Shown here: piece after piece, positions 8,074 to 15,775 of the stretch
Numbering within the stretch: the first letter of the stretch is position 1
Layout of the letters: the number at the start of each line of letters is the position of its first letter
Source: an uncultured Paracoccaceae bacterium
GTDB taxonomy: Bacteria; Pseudomonadota; Alphaproteobacteria; Rhodobacterales; Rhodobacteraceae
Length of the DNA: 64,000 bases
Direction: 5' to 3'
NCBI GenBank assembly: GCA_947501355.1
Contig: CANMVA010000001.1
Span: forward strand, 1,000,001-1,064,000
Program-made: the position numbers and the translations under genes
Notes under the pieces: generated by a model
The model's database searches: none
What the model was told of the DNA's origin: nothing
Seen by the model: the letters and a program-made list of their open reading frames with translations, nothing else

Positions 8074-9173
8074 AAGTCACACGCATCACTCTTTGGTCGG
8101 TCGATCTGACCAGTCATGAGACCTACTACATGGCCGCTGGCAAAACCTGCGCCACGGTCAAATCCCATATCCTCTGTCTGGAGACGGACACAGGCCTCAA
8201 AGGCTGGGGGGAGGTCTGCCCGATCCCGCATTATCTGCCCGCCTTCGCCGACGGTGTGCCAAGTGCTGTCACCGAACTGGCCCCGGAAATTCTTGGGGTG
8301 ACACCGATCGGGATCGACGCGCCGATGCGCAAGCTCGACGGGTTTCTGCTGGGCCATTTGCATGCGAAATCCATCGTCGACATGGCCCTGTGGGACTTGT
8401 TCGGGAAGGCGACCGGTCTTCCGTTATACGCCCTGCTTGGTGGGCGCACCCGGCCCGATATGCCGCTTTATCATTCGATCACCTGCATCGCGCCTGACGA
8501 GATGGCGCGGATCGCAAGAGAGGCCTACGCCACGGGTATCCGCCAGTTTCAGGTCAAGCTCGGGGCCGATGCGGATTGGGCAGCCGATGCAGAACGCCTG
8601 ATCAAAGTGCGCGAGGCGGTCGGGTTCGGCCCCTTGGTCTATGGCGACTGGAATGCAGGCGCGACCAAGTTGCAAGCCACGCGGACGGGCCGCGCTGTGG
8701 CTGATCTGGACGTCATGCTCGAGCAGCCGTGCCAAACGCTGGAAGATTGTGCCGCCGTGCGAAACGCAACGGGCCTGCCGATGAAAATCGACGAGGGCGC
8801 TTTTGATCTGGCGTCCTTGATGCGGGCCGCCGAACTAGGCGTGCTCGACGCAGTTGCCCTGAAACTGTCGAAGTTCGGGGGGCTCTCCGCGATGCGCCGT
8901 GCACGGGATGTAACAGTGCATCTGGGGGCAGAGATTTGCGCTGAATGCACCTGGGGCTCCGACATTGTGACCGCTGCGTCACTGCACTTTGCCGCCTCGA
9001 CCCCGCAAGGCGCCTTGCTGAACACCTGTGACCTCTCATCTTATGTCGCGCCCCGCATTGCGCCCGACTGCCCGATCCGCAAGGATGGACGTATCGCGCC
9101 ACCTGAGGGGGCGGGCCTTGGTGTCACCCCCGATCTTGACGTGCTGGGCGCACCCATTCTCGAACTGGATTAA
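8070..9173 (+). CDS. Mandelate racemase/muconate lactonizing enzyme family protein, paralogue 3 (closest in motif to HpbD-type betaine epimerases)
   Basis: 367 residues. Catalytic Lys in 'FQVKLGAD', Asp in 'YGDWNAG', Glu in 'LEQPC', Asp/Glu in 'MKIDEGA', second Lys in 'LKLSKFGG', and 'CTWGSDIV' near the end of the barrel. The 'VKLGA' and 'WGSDIV' segments resemble 'VKLGA' and 'WGGDIV' in my memory of HpbD, so this paralogue is my best candidate for a true betaine 2-epimerase. Its stop is followed after only three bases by the class III PLP gene. Seen: intact catalytic set. Known: HpbD chemistry. Inferred: substrate. Confidence 0.85.
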   Translation: MKVTRITLWSVDLTSHETYYMAAGKTCATVKSHILCLETDTGLKGWGEVCPIPHYLPAFADGVPSAVTELAPEILGVTPIGIDAPMRKLDGFLLGHLHAKSIVDMALWDLFGKATGLPLYALLGGRTRPDMPLYHSITCIAPDEMARIAREAYATGIRQFQVKLGADADWAADAERLIKVREAVGFGPLVYGDWNAGATKLQATRTGRAVADLDVMLEQPCQTLEDCAAVRNATGLPMKIDEGAFDLASLMRAAELGVLDAVALKLSKFGGLSAMRRARDVTVHLGAEICAECTWGSDIVTAASLHFAASTPQGALLNTCDLSSYVAPRIAPDCPIRKDGRIAPPEGAGLGVTPDLDVLGAPILELD

Positions 9174-9176
9174 CCG

Positions 9177-10454
9177 ATGCAGAAACTGACCTCCCAAGCT
9201 GATTGGATCGCTCGCGCCCACGCCGTCCTGCCTGCGGGCGGTTTTGGCAATTTCGACCCCGACATCGTCATCGCGCGCGGGGAGGGGAGCCGTGTCTGGG
9301 ACGAAGACGGAGCGGAATATATCGACTACCTGATCGGCTCCGGACCGATGCTGCTGGGCCATGGTCACCCGGAGGTGATGGAGGCGGTGCTGGAGCAGCT
9401 GCCCAAGGGCATGACGTTTTTTGCAAATAACGCCAAAGGGATCGAACTGGCCGAGGCGATTGTCGAAGCGGTGCCATGCTGCGAACAGGTGCGTTTTGTG
9501 GCCTCAGGTGGCGAAGCGGACATGTATGCCATTCGTTTGGCGCGCGCCTATACCGGGCGCGATAAAATCCTCAAGTTTGAGGGCGGGTATCACGGGATGA
9601 GTGCAGAGGCGCAGATGAGCCTCGCCCCCGCCGCCCGTGTCAATTTCCCCCAAGCCGTGCCGGACAGCGCAGGCATTCCGCAGGGTGTGGCCGACCAGAT
9701 GGTCATCGCGCCGTTCAATGATCTGGCGGCGGTCGAGGCGCTTCTGAGCGAACACAAGGATATCGCGGCGATCATCGCGGAACCCTTGCAGCGGATTATT
9801 CCCGCCGAGCCGGGCTATCTGCAAGGCCTGCGGGACCTCTGCGACCGGCATGGCGTGCTGTTGATCTTCGATGAGATCGTGACCGGGTTTCGTCTGGCCT
9901 ATGGGGGCGCGCAGGAACGCTATGGCGTGACGCCTGACATTTGCACCTTGGGCAAGATCATCGGCGGCGGTTTTCCCCTTGCCGCCCTTGGGGCCAGCGC
10001 CGAGATCATGCAACATTTTGATAAATCCATCGTCGGAGGTGACAAGTGGCTGATGCAGCTTGGCACTTTGTCCGGCAATCCCGTTGCGGCGGCGGCTGGC
10101 CTGAAAACGATGGAGGTTCTGCAGCGCGAAGGCAGCTACGACCGCCTGCGCGATATCGGGCGCCAATTGCAGGACATGCAAAGTGCTGCGCTGACCGCGG
10201 CTGATATTCCCCACCAGATCTGCGGGGACGAAACCCTGTTCGACATCTTCTTTACCGATGCGGCCTGCCGCGACTACCGCAGTGCGCAGCACGACGATCC
10301 GGCGCGCAATGCGACCTATAATGCGACGCTGCGCGATCATGGTGTCTTCAAGTCACCGGGAAAGCTCTATCCGTCCCTGGCCATCACAGAGGCCGACCTT
10401 GAGCAGACGAAAGCTGCCGTTCAGAAGGCTGTGCAAGCGCTTCACCCGGGGTAG
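9177..10454 (+). CDS. Class III PLP-dependent aminotransferase / glutamate-1-semialdehyde aminomutase-like
   Basis: 425 residues. The fold-type-I core is plain: 'GSGPMLLGHGHP' near the N-terminus, 'ASGGEADMYAIRLAR' (phosphate-binding region), 'LLIFDEIVTGFR' (Asp to the PLP ring nitrogen) and 'CTLGKIIGGGFPLAA' (Schiff-base Lys). It resembles glutamate-1-semialdehyde aminomutase more than the omega-transaminases. Inferred: it is not the haem-pathway hemL, because it closes a catabolic operon and hemL is normally elsewhere. A transamination or amino shift on the dealkylated intermediate is likelier. Last gene of the rightward chain. No intrinsic terminator was recognised after it. Confidence 0.82.
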   Translation: MQKLTSQADWIARAHAVLPAGGFGNFDPDIVIARGEGSRVWDEDGAEYIDYLIGSGPMLLGHGHPEVMEAVLEQLPKGMTFFANNAKGIELAEAIVEAVPCCEQVRFVASGGEADMYAIRLARAYTGRDKILKFEGGYHGMSAEAQMSLAPAARVNFPQAVPDSAGIPQGVADQMVIAPFNDLAAVEALLSEHKDIAAIIAEPLQRIIPAEPGYLQGLRDLCDRHGVLLIFDEIVTGFRLAYGGAQERYGVTPDICTLGKIIGGGFPLAALGASAEIMQHFDKSIVGGDKWLMQLGTLSGNPVAAAAGLKTMEVLQREGSYDRLRDIGRQLQDMQSAALTAADIPHQICGDETLFDIFFTDAACRDYRSAQHDDPARNATYNATLRDHGVFKSPGKLYPSLAITEADLEQTKAAVQKAVQALHPG

Positions 10455-10781
10455 GACAAGGGCCTTGTGAGGTTTGATCTCAACATGCGGATTGAACCGA
10501 CGGTCTGTCCGTATCTGAAGCTTCGGTTACCGCCTTCATGAAAGACGGATGTGATAGATATGCTTTTGGCCCGGTCTGTCCGGCGAAGCGAGATTATTGA
10601 GTTTTCAAGAGCATACGCCTGCGGGCCGCATCACACTTGTCGATTTACCCTGTCTCACCCCTCCGCGTTTGCCACCGGTTTTCCGTTTGGGAACCGGGAA
10701 CAAACATAACTTTGGAACCGCACGAGACAGTTACAGGCCGAAGGAGTGGAAAGGCTTCGTGTCGCCTAACAAAGAGGGAAG
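10455..10781. other. Intergenic stretch without a recognisable gene
   Basis: About 330 bases between the catabolic operon and tRNA-Arg. It holds several small inverted repeats: ACAAGG-G-CCTTGT at 10456-10468 directly after the stop codon, AACCGA/TCGGTT at 10495-10528, and CCGGTT/AACCGG at 10675-10697. None is followed by a T-run in either direction, so no intrinsic terminator can be claimed. Open frames crossing into the tRNA show no protein-family signal. Confidence 0.6.
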
Positions 10782-10858
10782 TGGCGCGCTGGGGAGGATT
10801 CGAACCCCCGACCCCTTGATTCGTAGTCAAGTACTCTATCCAACTGAGCTACCAGCGC
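10782..10858 (-). tRNA. tRNA-Arg (anticodon ACG)
   Basis: Read leftward, the 77-base element folds as a complete cloverleaf. The acceptor stem is GCGCTGG/CCAGCGC and the D-arm is GCTC...GAGT. The anticodon stem is CTTGA/TCAAG with loop CTACGAA (anticodon ACG, expected to be edited to ICG). The T-arm carries GTTCGAATC, followed by discriminator G and an encoded CCA. No integrase or repeated tRNA 3' end lies nearby, so it does not look like a used attachment site. Confidence 0.95.
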
Positions 10859-10909
10859 GTGAGGGTGGTCTTTAGATAGGCTCGCGCATTGATGCAAGCA
10901 AGAAATCGG

Positions 10910-12310
10910 CTATTCGGCGGCGGCATCCAGCGCAATTTCGGATTTGGGCAGGCGGATCGCGAAACAGGTGCCTGTCTCGTCCGTACGATCCAGTGTGACA
11001 GAGCCGCCATGGCCTTTGATCAGCTCGGCGGCGATGGCAAGGCCGAGGCCGGAGCCGCCTTTGCGGGCGCCGCCTTGGAACGGCGTAAAGAGGTGTTCTT
11101 TGGCCTTGGGCGGCAGGCCGGGCCCGGTGTCGGAGACGGTGATCCACCAATCCGTGTCGTCCTCATGGGCGGAGATTGCGATCTCTCCGGGTTTGCCGGT
11201 CGCGATGATCGCCTGGCGGGCGTTGCGCACCAGATTTGCCAGAACGCGGTAGAGCTGTTCGGGATCGGCGCGCAGGGTCAGGCCAAGGGGCACATCCTCG
11301 GCGAAGGAGAGGTCATAATCGCCGGAGGCGAGACGTTCGGATTCGATCACGTCTTCCACGATGGGCGACAGCGGGATGCGGGTGAGAGCAGGGGCGGGTT
11401 CTTCGGCGCGGCCGAAGGCGAGGGTACTTTCGCAAAGCGTGACGGCGCGGGTGATGGAGTTCACGAGCTTGGGCGCGAGGCGTTTCACGGTCGGGTCCTC
11501 GGACGTCTCGATCCGATCGGTGAAGAGTTGGGCGCTGGTCAGGATGTTGCGCAGATCGTGGGAGACCTTGGCGACGGCTTCACCCAGCTGGGCCAGACGC
11601 TCTTTCTGTTTGAGGGCGCTGGTCAGCTGGGTCTGCATCTTTTGCAGCGCTTCTTCGGCTTCGCGCAACTCGGTCACGCCCGCGCTGGGCGTGATGATGC
11701 GGCGGGCGTCTTCGGGGGCGGAGGCGTAGTTCTGCATGTGACCCACGACGCCGCGGATGGGTTTCACAAGGAAGCGGCGCACGGTGAGGAAGAGCAGAAG
11801 GGCTGTGAAGATGGAGATGACGGCGGACAGGATCAGAATGCGGATGCCGTAGTCGATGAGCGCCATACGAAGGGGCTGCGTCTCCATCGTGACTTCGATC
11901 AGAAGGCCTGCTTCGCGTACCGGCTCTCCGATCACGCGGATCACTTCGTTTTCAGGGGTCACCAGCCTGCGCATGGCGTCGGCGATGAGCCGCGTGGCCA
12001 TCGGATCGCGCAGATCGACCGACATCGCGACAGGGGAAGGGATCGGCGAGGAGAGCACCAACTGGCGGCTTTCGTCGCGGCGCAGCACGACGTTGAAGAC
12101 CTCGGCGTTCTTCAGCAGCTCGTATTCCAGATCGTCGGAGATCATATCTTCTGCCAGCAGGGCCAATGAGGCGATCTGCGCGCGTTCCAGCCGGTCGAGC
12201 AGGTAATCCTCGCGAAAGCGTGCGATGGACGGCACGAAGATCAACACCTCGGCCAGCATCACAAAGACCACTGTGAGGATCAGGAAGCGACCTGAAAGAG
12301 AGTTGAGCAT
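10910..12310 (-). CDS. Membrane sensor histidine kinase, no response regulator adjacent
   Basis: 466 residues. The first TM is at about 8-28, a periplasmic sensor part at about 30-175, and a second TM at about 178-200. A HAMP-like linker ('VRRFLVKPIRGVVGHM') and short coiled coil follow, then HisKA with the phospho-acceptor in 'KVSHDLRNIL'. The HATPase_c domain has an N-box 'LANLVRNARQAI', G1 'DTGPGLP' and G2 'GGSGLGLAIA'. Signals through autophosphorylation at the inner membrane. Third gene of a leftward operon, 21 bases after the flavin oxidoreductase. No response regulator gene is in the neighbourhood, so the partner is encoded elsewhere. The sensed signal is unknown; the operon context suggests redox or membrane state, which is inference. 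Confidence 0.88.
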   Translation of the reverse strand: MLNSLSGRFLILTVVFVMLAEVLIFVPSIARFREDYLLDRLERAQIASLALLAEDMISDDLEYELLKNAEVFNVVLRRDESRQLVLSSPIPSPVAMSVDLRDPMATRLIADAMRRLVTPENEVIRVIGEPVREAGLLIEVTMETQPLRMALIDYGIRILILSAVISIFTALLLFLTVRRFLVKPIRGVVGHMQNYASAPEDARRIITPSAGVTELREAEEALQKMQTQLTSALKQKERLAQLGEAVAKVSHDLRNILTSAQLFTDRIETSEDPTVKRLAPKLVNSITRAVTLCESTLAFGRAEEPAPALTRIPLSPIVEDVIESERLASGDYDLSFAEDVPLGLTLRADPEQLYRVLANLVRNARQAIIATGKPGEIAISAHEDDTDWWITVSDTGPGLPPKAKEHLFTPFQGGARKGGSGLGLAIAAELIKGHGGSVTLDRTDETGTCFAIRLPKSEIALDAAAE

Positions 12311-12331
12311 ACGTGCCGTCCTATGACTGGG

Positions 12332-13747
12332 TCAGGGCAGGAACCGCTGCACGAACCCGACGATTTTCTTTACCTTATCACTCTCAAAGAGCCTTGGGCT
12401 AAAATAGGCACCTGCAGCGCGTTTGTTAATCTCTGCGATGGTCGGATAGGGCAGAACGGTGTTGGCGATGGCCGACATCTTGAGGCCGTTGGCGATGGCC
12501 ATGGCCCACATGCCGATCAGCTCGCCTGCCAAGGCCCCCGCGATGGAGGCGCCGACGGGTTTGCCTTTGACGACCATGACCTTTATCAGGCCGGTGGTTT
12601 TGCCTTCGGCAATCGCGCGGTCGTTCTCGTGATAGGGGAAGCGGACGACTTCGAGGTTGATGCCGTGCTCTTTCTTGGCTTGCGCCTCGGTCAGGCCGAC
12701 TTGCGCGAGTTCGGGGTCGGTATAGGTGGCCCACGGAATATGGCTGGTCTTGGCTTTGGCAGGCAGACCGAACAGGGCCGAGCGGATGACGATGCTCGCG
12801 TGGTAGCCCGCGACATGGGTGAATTGCAGACCACCTGCGGCATCGCCGATGGCGTAGATTTTCTTGTTAGAGGACTTGAGGTCAGCGCCAACTTTCACGC
12901 CGGAACGGTCATATTCGACGCCCGCGGCTTCAAGGTTCAACTTGTCGATATTCACCTTGCGGCCCACGGCCATCAGCAGGTGCGAGCCCGTGTAAGTGCC
13001 ACCCGAGGTGGTGACGGTGATCTGGCCGTCCTTTTCCGAAACCTCGCTGGCCTGTTCGCCTTCGATAATCTCGATGCCTTCTTCGCGGAGGCGTTCCAGC
13101 ACGACAGCGGCCATTTCAGGGTCGTCCTTACCCATGGCTTTCGCGCCTTCGATCACGGTCACTTTGGAGCCCAGTCGACGGTGCGCTTGGGCCATTTCCA
13201 TGCCGATGGGGCCACCGCCGATGACGATCAGATGATCGGGGCGTTCGCGCAGATCGAAGATGTTTTCGTTGGTGTAGTGGGTCGTCTTGTCGATGCCCGG
13301 GATGGGCGGCACGAAGGGGCCGGAGCCGGTGGCGATGATAAAGCGGCGCGCCTGGATGATGGTATCGCCAGCTTTGACCTCGGTGGGCGAGATGAACTCC
13401 CCAAACTCGCGGATGACATTGACGCCGAAACCCTCGAAGCGTTCCTGGCTGTCCACAGGCGCAATTGTCTCGATCACTTTGTGAACGTGGTCCTTGGCCC
13501 CGGCGTAGTTTACATCGGGGTCGACAGGGGTGACGCCGAAGGGGGTCTGGTGGCGCATGGCGTGGGCCTGCTTGCCAGCTGCGATCAGGGCCTTGGAGGG
13601 GACACAGCCGTAATTCAGGCAGTCGCCGCCCATCTTGTGACCTTCCAGCAGGACAACGTCGGCGCCCATCTGGCTGGCCCCGGCTGCGACGGACAATCCG
13701 CCGGAACCTGCGCCGAGGATGCAGATATCGGTTTTGATACGGGTCAT
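12332..13747 (-). CDS. FAD-dependent pyridine nucleotide-disulfide oxidoreductase (mercuric reductase/Lpd-like, TVP38-linked type)
   Basis: 471 residues. FAD-binding 'ILGAGSGGLSVA' at the N-terminus, redox-active disulfide 'GGDCLNYGCVPSK' around residues 40-52, and NAD-binding 'VIGGGPIGMEMA'. The C-terminal dimerisation domain follows. The His-Pro-Thr of dihydrolipoamide dehydrogenase is replaced by 'LPYPTIAEI', a Tyr as in mercuric-reductase-like enzymes. No C-terminal vicinal cysteine pair is present, so it should not reduce Hg2+ like MerA. Known: this subtype is often adjacent or fused to TVP38/TMEM64 proteins. Here the TVP38 gene ends 2 bases upstream. Probable cytosolic disulfide or quinone reductase; the substrate is unknown. 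Confidence 0.85.
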   Translation of the reverse strand: MTRIKTDICILGAGSGGLSVAAGASQMGADVVLLEGHKMGGDCLNYGCVPSKALIAAGKQAHAMRHQTPFGVTPVDPDVNYAGAKDHVHKVIETIAPVDSQERFEGFGVNVIREFGEFISPTEVKAGDTIIQARRFIIATGSGPFVPPIPGIDKTTHYTNENIFDLRERPDHLIVIGGGPIGMEMAQAHRRLGSKVTVIEGAKAMGKDDPEMAAVVLERLREEGIEIIEGEQASEVSEKDGQITVTTSGGTYTGSHLLMAVGRKVNIDKLNLEAAGVEYDRSGVKVGADLKSSNKKIYAIGDAAGGLQFTHVAGYHASIVIRSALFGLPAKAKTSHIPWATYTDPELAQVGLTEAQAKKEHGINLEVVRFPYHENDRAIAEGKTTGLIKVMVVKGKPVGASIAGALAGELIGMWAMAIANGLKMSAIANTVLPYPTIAEINKRAAGAYFSPRLFESDKVKKIVGFVQRFLP

Positions 13748-13749
13748 GA

Positions 13750-14487
13750 TTAAAGGCCTTTCTTGCCGCGGATGGCTTTGATCGCGATGGGCAGGGCTGC
13801 GAGGACGCAGAGGCCAATGATCGGGAAGAGGATATGCGGCTCGAAGATGATGCCGAGGTTCGGGGTCTCGCCACGCTCGAACACTTCACCAAGGCCCGCG
13901 CCGACAGAGGTATAGACCACCGCACCGGGGATGATGCCGAGGAAAGTGGAGATGGCAAAGCGGCTGAGCGGCACACCCACCAGCGCAGGCACGAGGTTGG
14001 CCACGAAGAAGGGCACCGCGGGGACAAGACGAATGAGGAAAAGCATCGACCATTGGTTCTCGTCGATCCCGTCCTTGATCTTCTTCACAGCCCCTTCGGA
14101 GCTTTCCATTTTGGCGGCCAGTTTTTCGCCCAGACCCCAGCGGGCGGCGAGGAAGATGGCGATGGCGCCGATGGTGGCGCCGGTCACGTTGAAAAGCGCG
14201 CCGGGGAAGGTGGCGAACAGAAAGCCACCGGTCAAAGTGGCGATTGTGGCACCGGGCAGGGAGAAGGCGACGATCACGATATAGGCCGCGATGAAGGCCA
14301 GAACGGTGACAAGATAGTTGTTGTCACGGAAGGCAATCAGCGCCTCGCGATTTTCGCGCAATGTCTCGAAGGTCAGGTAATCACGGAGAAAATACGCGCC
14401 GAGCACGGCGACGATCCCGATGATGATCAGCGGTAGCTTGGAGGCGATACCGCCTTTTGCGGGCGGGCTGGAGGTTTGGTCGGTCAT
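13750..14487 (-). CDS. TVP38/TMEM64 (VTT / SNARE-associated) family membrane protein
   Basis: 245 residues from the ATG at 14487 (MTDQTSSPP), chosen because AAGGA lies 9 bases upstream; longer in-frame starts lack this. About five hydrophobic segments. The VTT/DedA-like core is visible as 'VAFSLPGATIATLTGGFLF', 'NVTGATIGAIAIF' and 'RLVPAVPFFVANLVPAL'. Known: DedA/TVP38 relatives are lipid scramblases or transporters of the inner membrane. First gene of the leftward operon with the flavin oxidoreductase and histidine kinase. Inferred: envelope lipid or redox homeostasis. Function in bacteria is not settled. Confidence 0.85.
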   Translation of the reverse strand: MTDQTSSPPAKGGIASKLPLIIIGIVAVLGAYFLRDYLTFETLRENREALIAFRDNNYLVTVLAFIAAYIVIVAFSLPGATIATLTGGFLFATFPGALFNVTGATIGAIAIFLAARWGLGEKLAAKMESSEGAVKKIKDGIDENQWSMLFLIRLVPAVPFFVANLVPALVGVPLSRFAISTFLGIIPGAVVYTSVGAGLGEVFERGETPNLGIIFEPHILFPIIGLCVLAALPIAIKAIRGKKGL

Positions 14488-14695
14488 GGGGTCTTGGTCC
14501 TTGGGGGGCATGAGGAAATCCGGGGTTTGTGCGTTGGAGAGAACATGCGCTCGGCGCGGGTTTTGCGCCACCGCCCTCACGCCGCCTTGATGTTTTCGGG
14601 GAGTTGTTACAGGTTTCAGCCTCATTCGATCACAAACTGAAACATTTGGGGTCAAATCAGCCGCAGGTTTGTTGCAAAAACCGCCCTTGGCCCCT

Positions 14696-14724
14696 TTGAC
14701 ATATCTATAGACCCCTTCTATACG
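14696..14724 (+). promoter_or_regulatory. Strong sigma-70-type promoter for rpmH-rnpA-yidD
   Basis: TTGACA at 14696-14701 and TATACG at 14719-14724 are separated by exactly 17 bases. Transcription would start near 14731, about 60 bases before rpmH. It is the best -35/-10 pair in the window and fits a highly expressed ribosomal protein gene. The rest of 14488-14793, between the divergent TVP38 gene and rpmH, shows no gene. Confidence 0.75.
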
Positions 14725-14793
14725 CAGGGCTTCGAATTCACGGGGTGGCCGAATCCTGACCGCAGGGGCGCCTCTTTAACTGGAGAAAGAGCG

Positions 14794-14928
14794 ATGAAAC
14801 GCACTTTTCAACCGTCCAATCTGGTCCGCAAGCGCCGTCACGGCTTCCGTGCGCGCATGGCGACCAAAGCTGGCCGCAAGATCCTCAACGCCCGCCGCGC
14901 CAAAGGCCGGAAGTCGCTGAGCGCATAA
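14794..14928 (+). CDS. rpmH: 50S ribosomal protein L34
   Basis: 44 residues, '[18 protein letters not shown]' at the start and a basic tail '[10 protein letters not shown]', the full length and sequence style of bacterial L34 (bL34). It sits in the large subunit near the exit tunnel. A GGAGAAAGAGCG stretch just upstream of the ATG supplies the ribosome binding site. First gene of the rpmH-rnpA-yidD unit, driven by the promoter near 14.7 kb. Confidence 0.97.
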   Translation: MKRTFQPSNLVRKRRHGFRARMATKAGRKILNARRAKGRKSLSA

Positions 14929-14943
14929 GGGTTCGGGTCGGTG

Positions 14944-15345
14944 ATGTCACCGCCTGAGACTGTTAAGACTGACACCGCCGGGGTGGAAACGCCCGCGGCG
15001 GTTTCCGTTTGTCTGGAGGTCTTGCGCAAACGGGCGGACTTTCTGCTGGCCGCGAAAGCGCGGCGTCAGGGCACCAAGGGGATGATGGTGCAAGGCCGCA
15101 AGCGGGAGGGTGAAGGGATCCGCGTCGGGTTCACCTGCTCCAAGAAGGTCGGCAACGCCGTTGCGCGCAACCGGGCCAAGCGACGGCTGCGTGAAGTGGC
15201 CCGGCTGGTTTTGCCTGAACATGGGCGCTCTGGATGGGATTACGTGCTGATCGGGCGGTTTGAAGCGACAGCCATGCGAGACTTTAGTGATCTGCAGAAA
15301 GACCTGATCTACGCGTTGCGCAAAATCCATGGAGAGGGGGCATGA
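14944..15345 (+). CDS. rnpA: Ribonuclease P protein component
   Basis: 133 residues from the ATG at 14944 (a GTG three bases upstream is an equal alternative). The RnpA core begins at '[18 protein letters not shown]' and carries the conserved '[20 protein letters not shown]' RNR motif that contacts RNase P RNA. The roughly 20 residues before it are a non-conserved extension. Function: protein cofactor for 5' maturation of tRNA precursors. Lies 15 bases after rpmH and overlaps yidD by ATGA. Confidence 0.95.
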   Translation: MSPPETVKTDTAGVETPAAVSVCLEVLRKRADFLLAAKARRQGTKGMMVQGRKREGEGIRVGFTCSKKVGNAVARNRAKRRLREVARLVLPEHGRSGWDYVLIGRFEATAMRDFSDLQKDLIYALRKIHGEGA

Positions 15346-15578
15346 CCCCTCTGGCTTGGGTCTTCTCATTGCCGATCCGCGCCTATCGCGCGATCTTCTC
15401 GCCCATCGTTGGGCATAATTGCCGCTATCAGCCGACCTGCAGCGCCTACGCGCTTGAAGCGCTCAAGACGCATGGCGGGCTCAAAGGCGGATGGCTGACG
15501 TTGCGCCGGATCGGGCGCTGCCATCCCTGGGGCGGCATGGGGTACGATCCTGTGCCGGAGAAGACCAAAAAACGCTGA
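15342..15578 (+). CDS. yidD: Membrane protein insertion efficiency factor YidD
   Basis: 78 residues with the compact family pattern: '[14 protein letters not shown]' amphipathic start, '[15 protein letters not shown]' with the conserved Cys pair, and '[15 protein letters not shown]'. Known: a small inner-membrane-associated helper of YidC. Start overlaps rnpA by ATGA. Unusually, yidC is not the next gene; it follows about 4 kb downstream. Confidence 0.95.
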   Translation: MTPLAWVFSLPIRAYRAIFSPIVGHNCRYQPTCSAYALEALKTHGGLKGGWLTLRRIGRCHPWGGMGYDPVPEKTKKR

Positions 15579-15638
15579 GCGTGATCGCGTTTGACCCGCG
15601 TCGATGGGCCTCTCGCATACGCTCACCGCCTATTTTTT
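15576..15638 (+). terminator. Possible weak terminator after yidD
   Basis: TGAGCGT at 15576-15582 can pair with ACGCTCA at 15619-15625 across a 36-base loop. A run of six Ts follows at about 15633-15638. The loop is long, so this is only a candidate end for the rpmH-rnpA-yidD transcript. Confidence 0.3.
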
Positions 15639-15652
15639 AATATTCGATGCGT

Positions 15653-15665
15653 GTCATGTCATGAC
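15653..15665. promoter_or_regulatory. Perfect 13-base palindrome upstream of the LTD-Hint gene
   Basis: GTCATG-T-CATGAC at 15653-15665, about 110 bases before the LTD-Hint start, could be an operator for that gene. Only the symmetry and position support this. Confidence 0.25.
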
Positions 15666-15775
15666 TTGTTCGCTTGTTTCAGCATGGAATTGCCTGCCAT
15701 GCGGCACGACTTGCGCCTGTGATTGCCAAAGTTGAGCCACTTTCCTTAGCTAGATCAGACGCGTGAAATGATTCT

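Noticed and set aside
9177-10454. hemL (glutamate-1-semialdehyde aminomutase of haem synthesis)
   Set aside because: The fold is right but the gene closes a catabolic operon. A biosynthetic role is not supported by context.
10456-10468. Terminator directly after the class III PLP gene
   Set aside because: The palindrome has only 6-base arms, a 1-base centre and no following T-run.
10782-10858. tRNA as an integration site of a mobile element
   Set aside because: No integrase, no direct repeat of the tRNA 3' end and no change in gene style on either side were noticed.
10597-10875. Small open frame across the tRNA
   Set aside because: It runs through the complete tRNA-Arg on the other strand; the cloverleaf is unambiguous.
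12332-13747. Mercuric reductase merA
   Set aside because: No C-terminal vicinal cysteines, no N-terminal HMA domain and no mer genes nearby.
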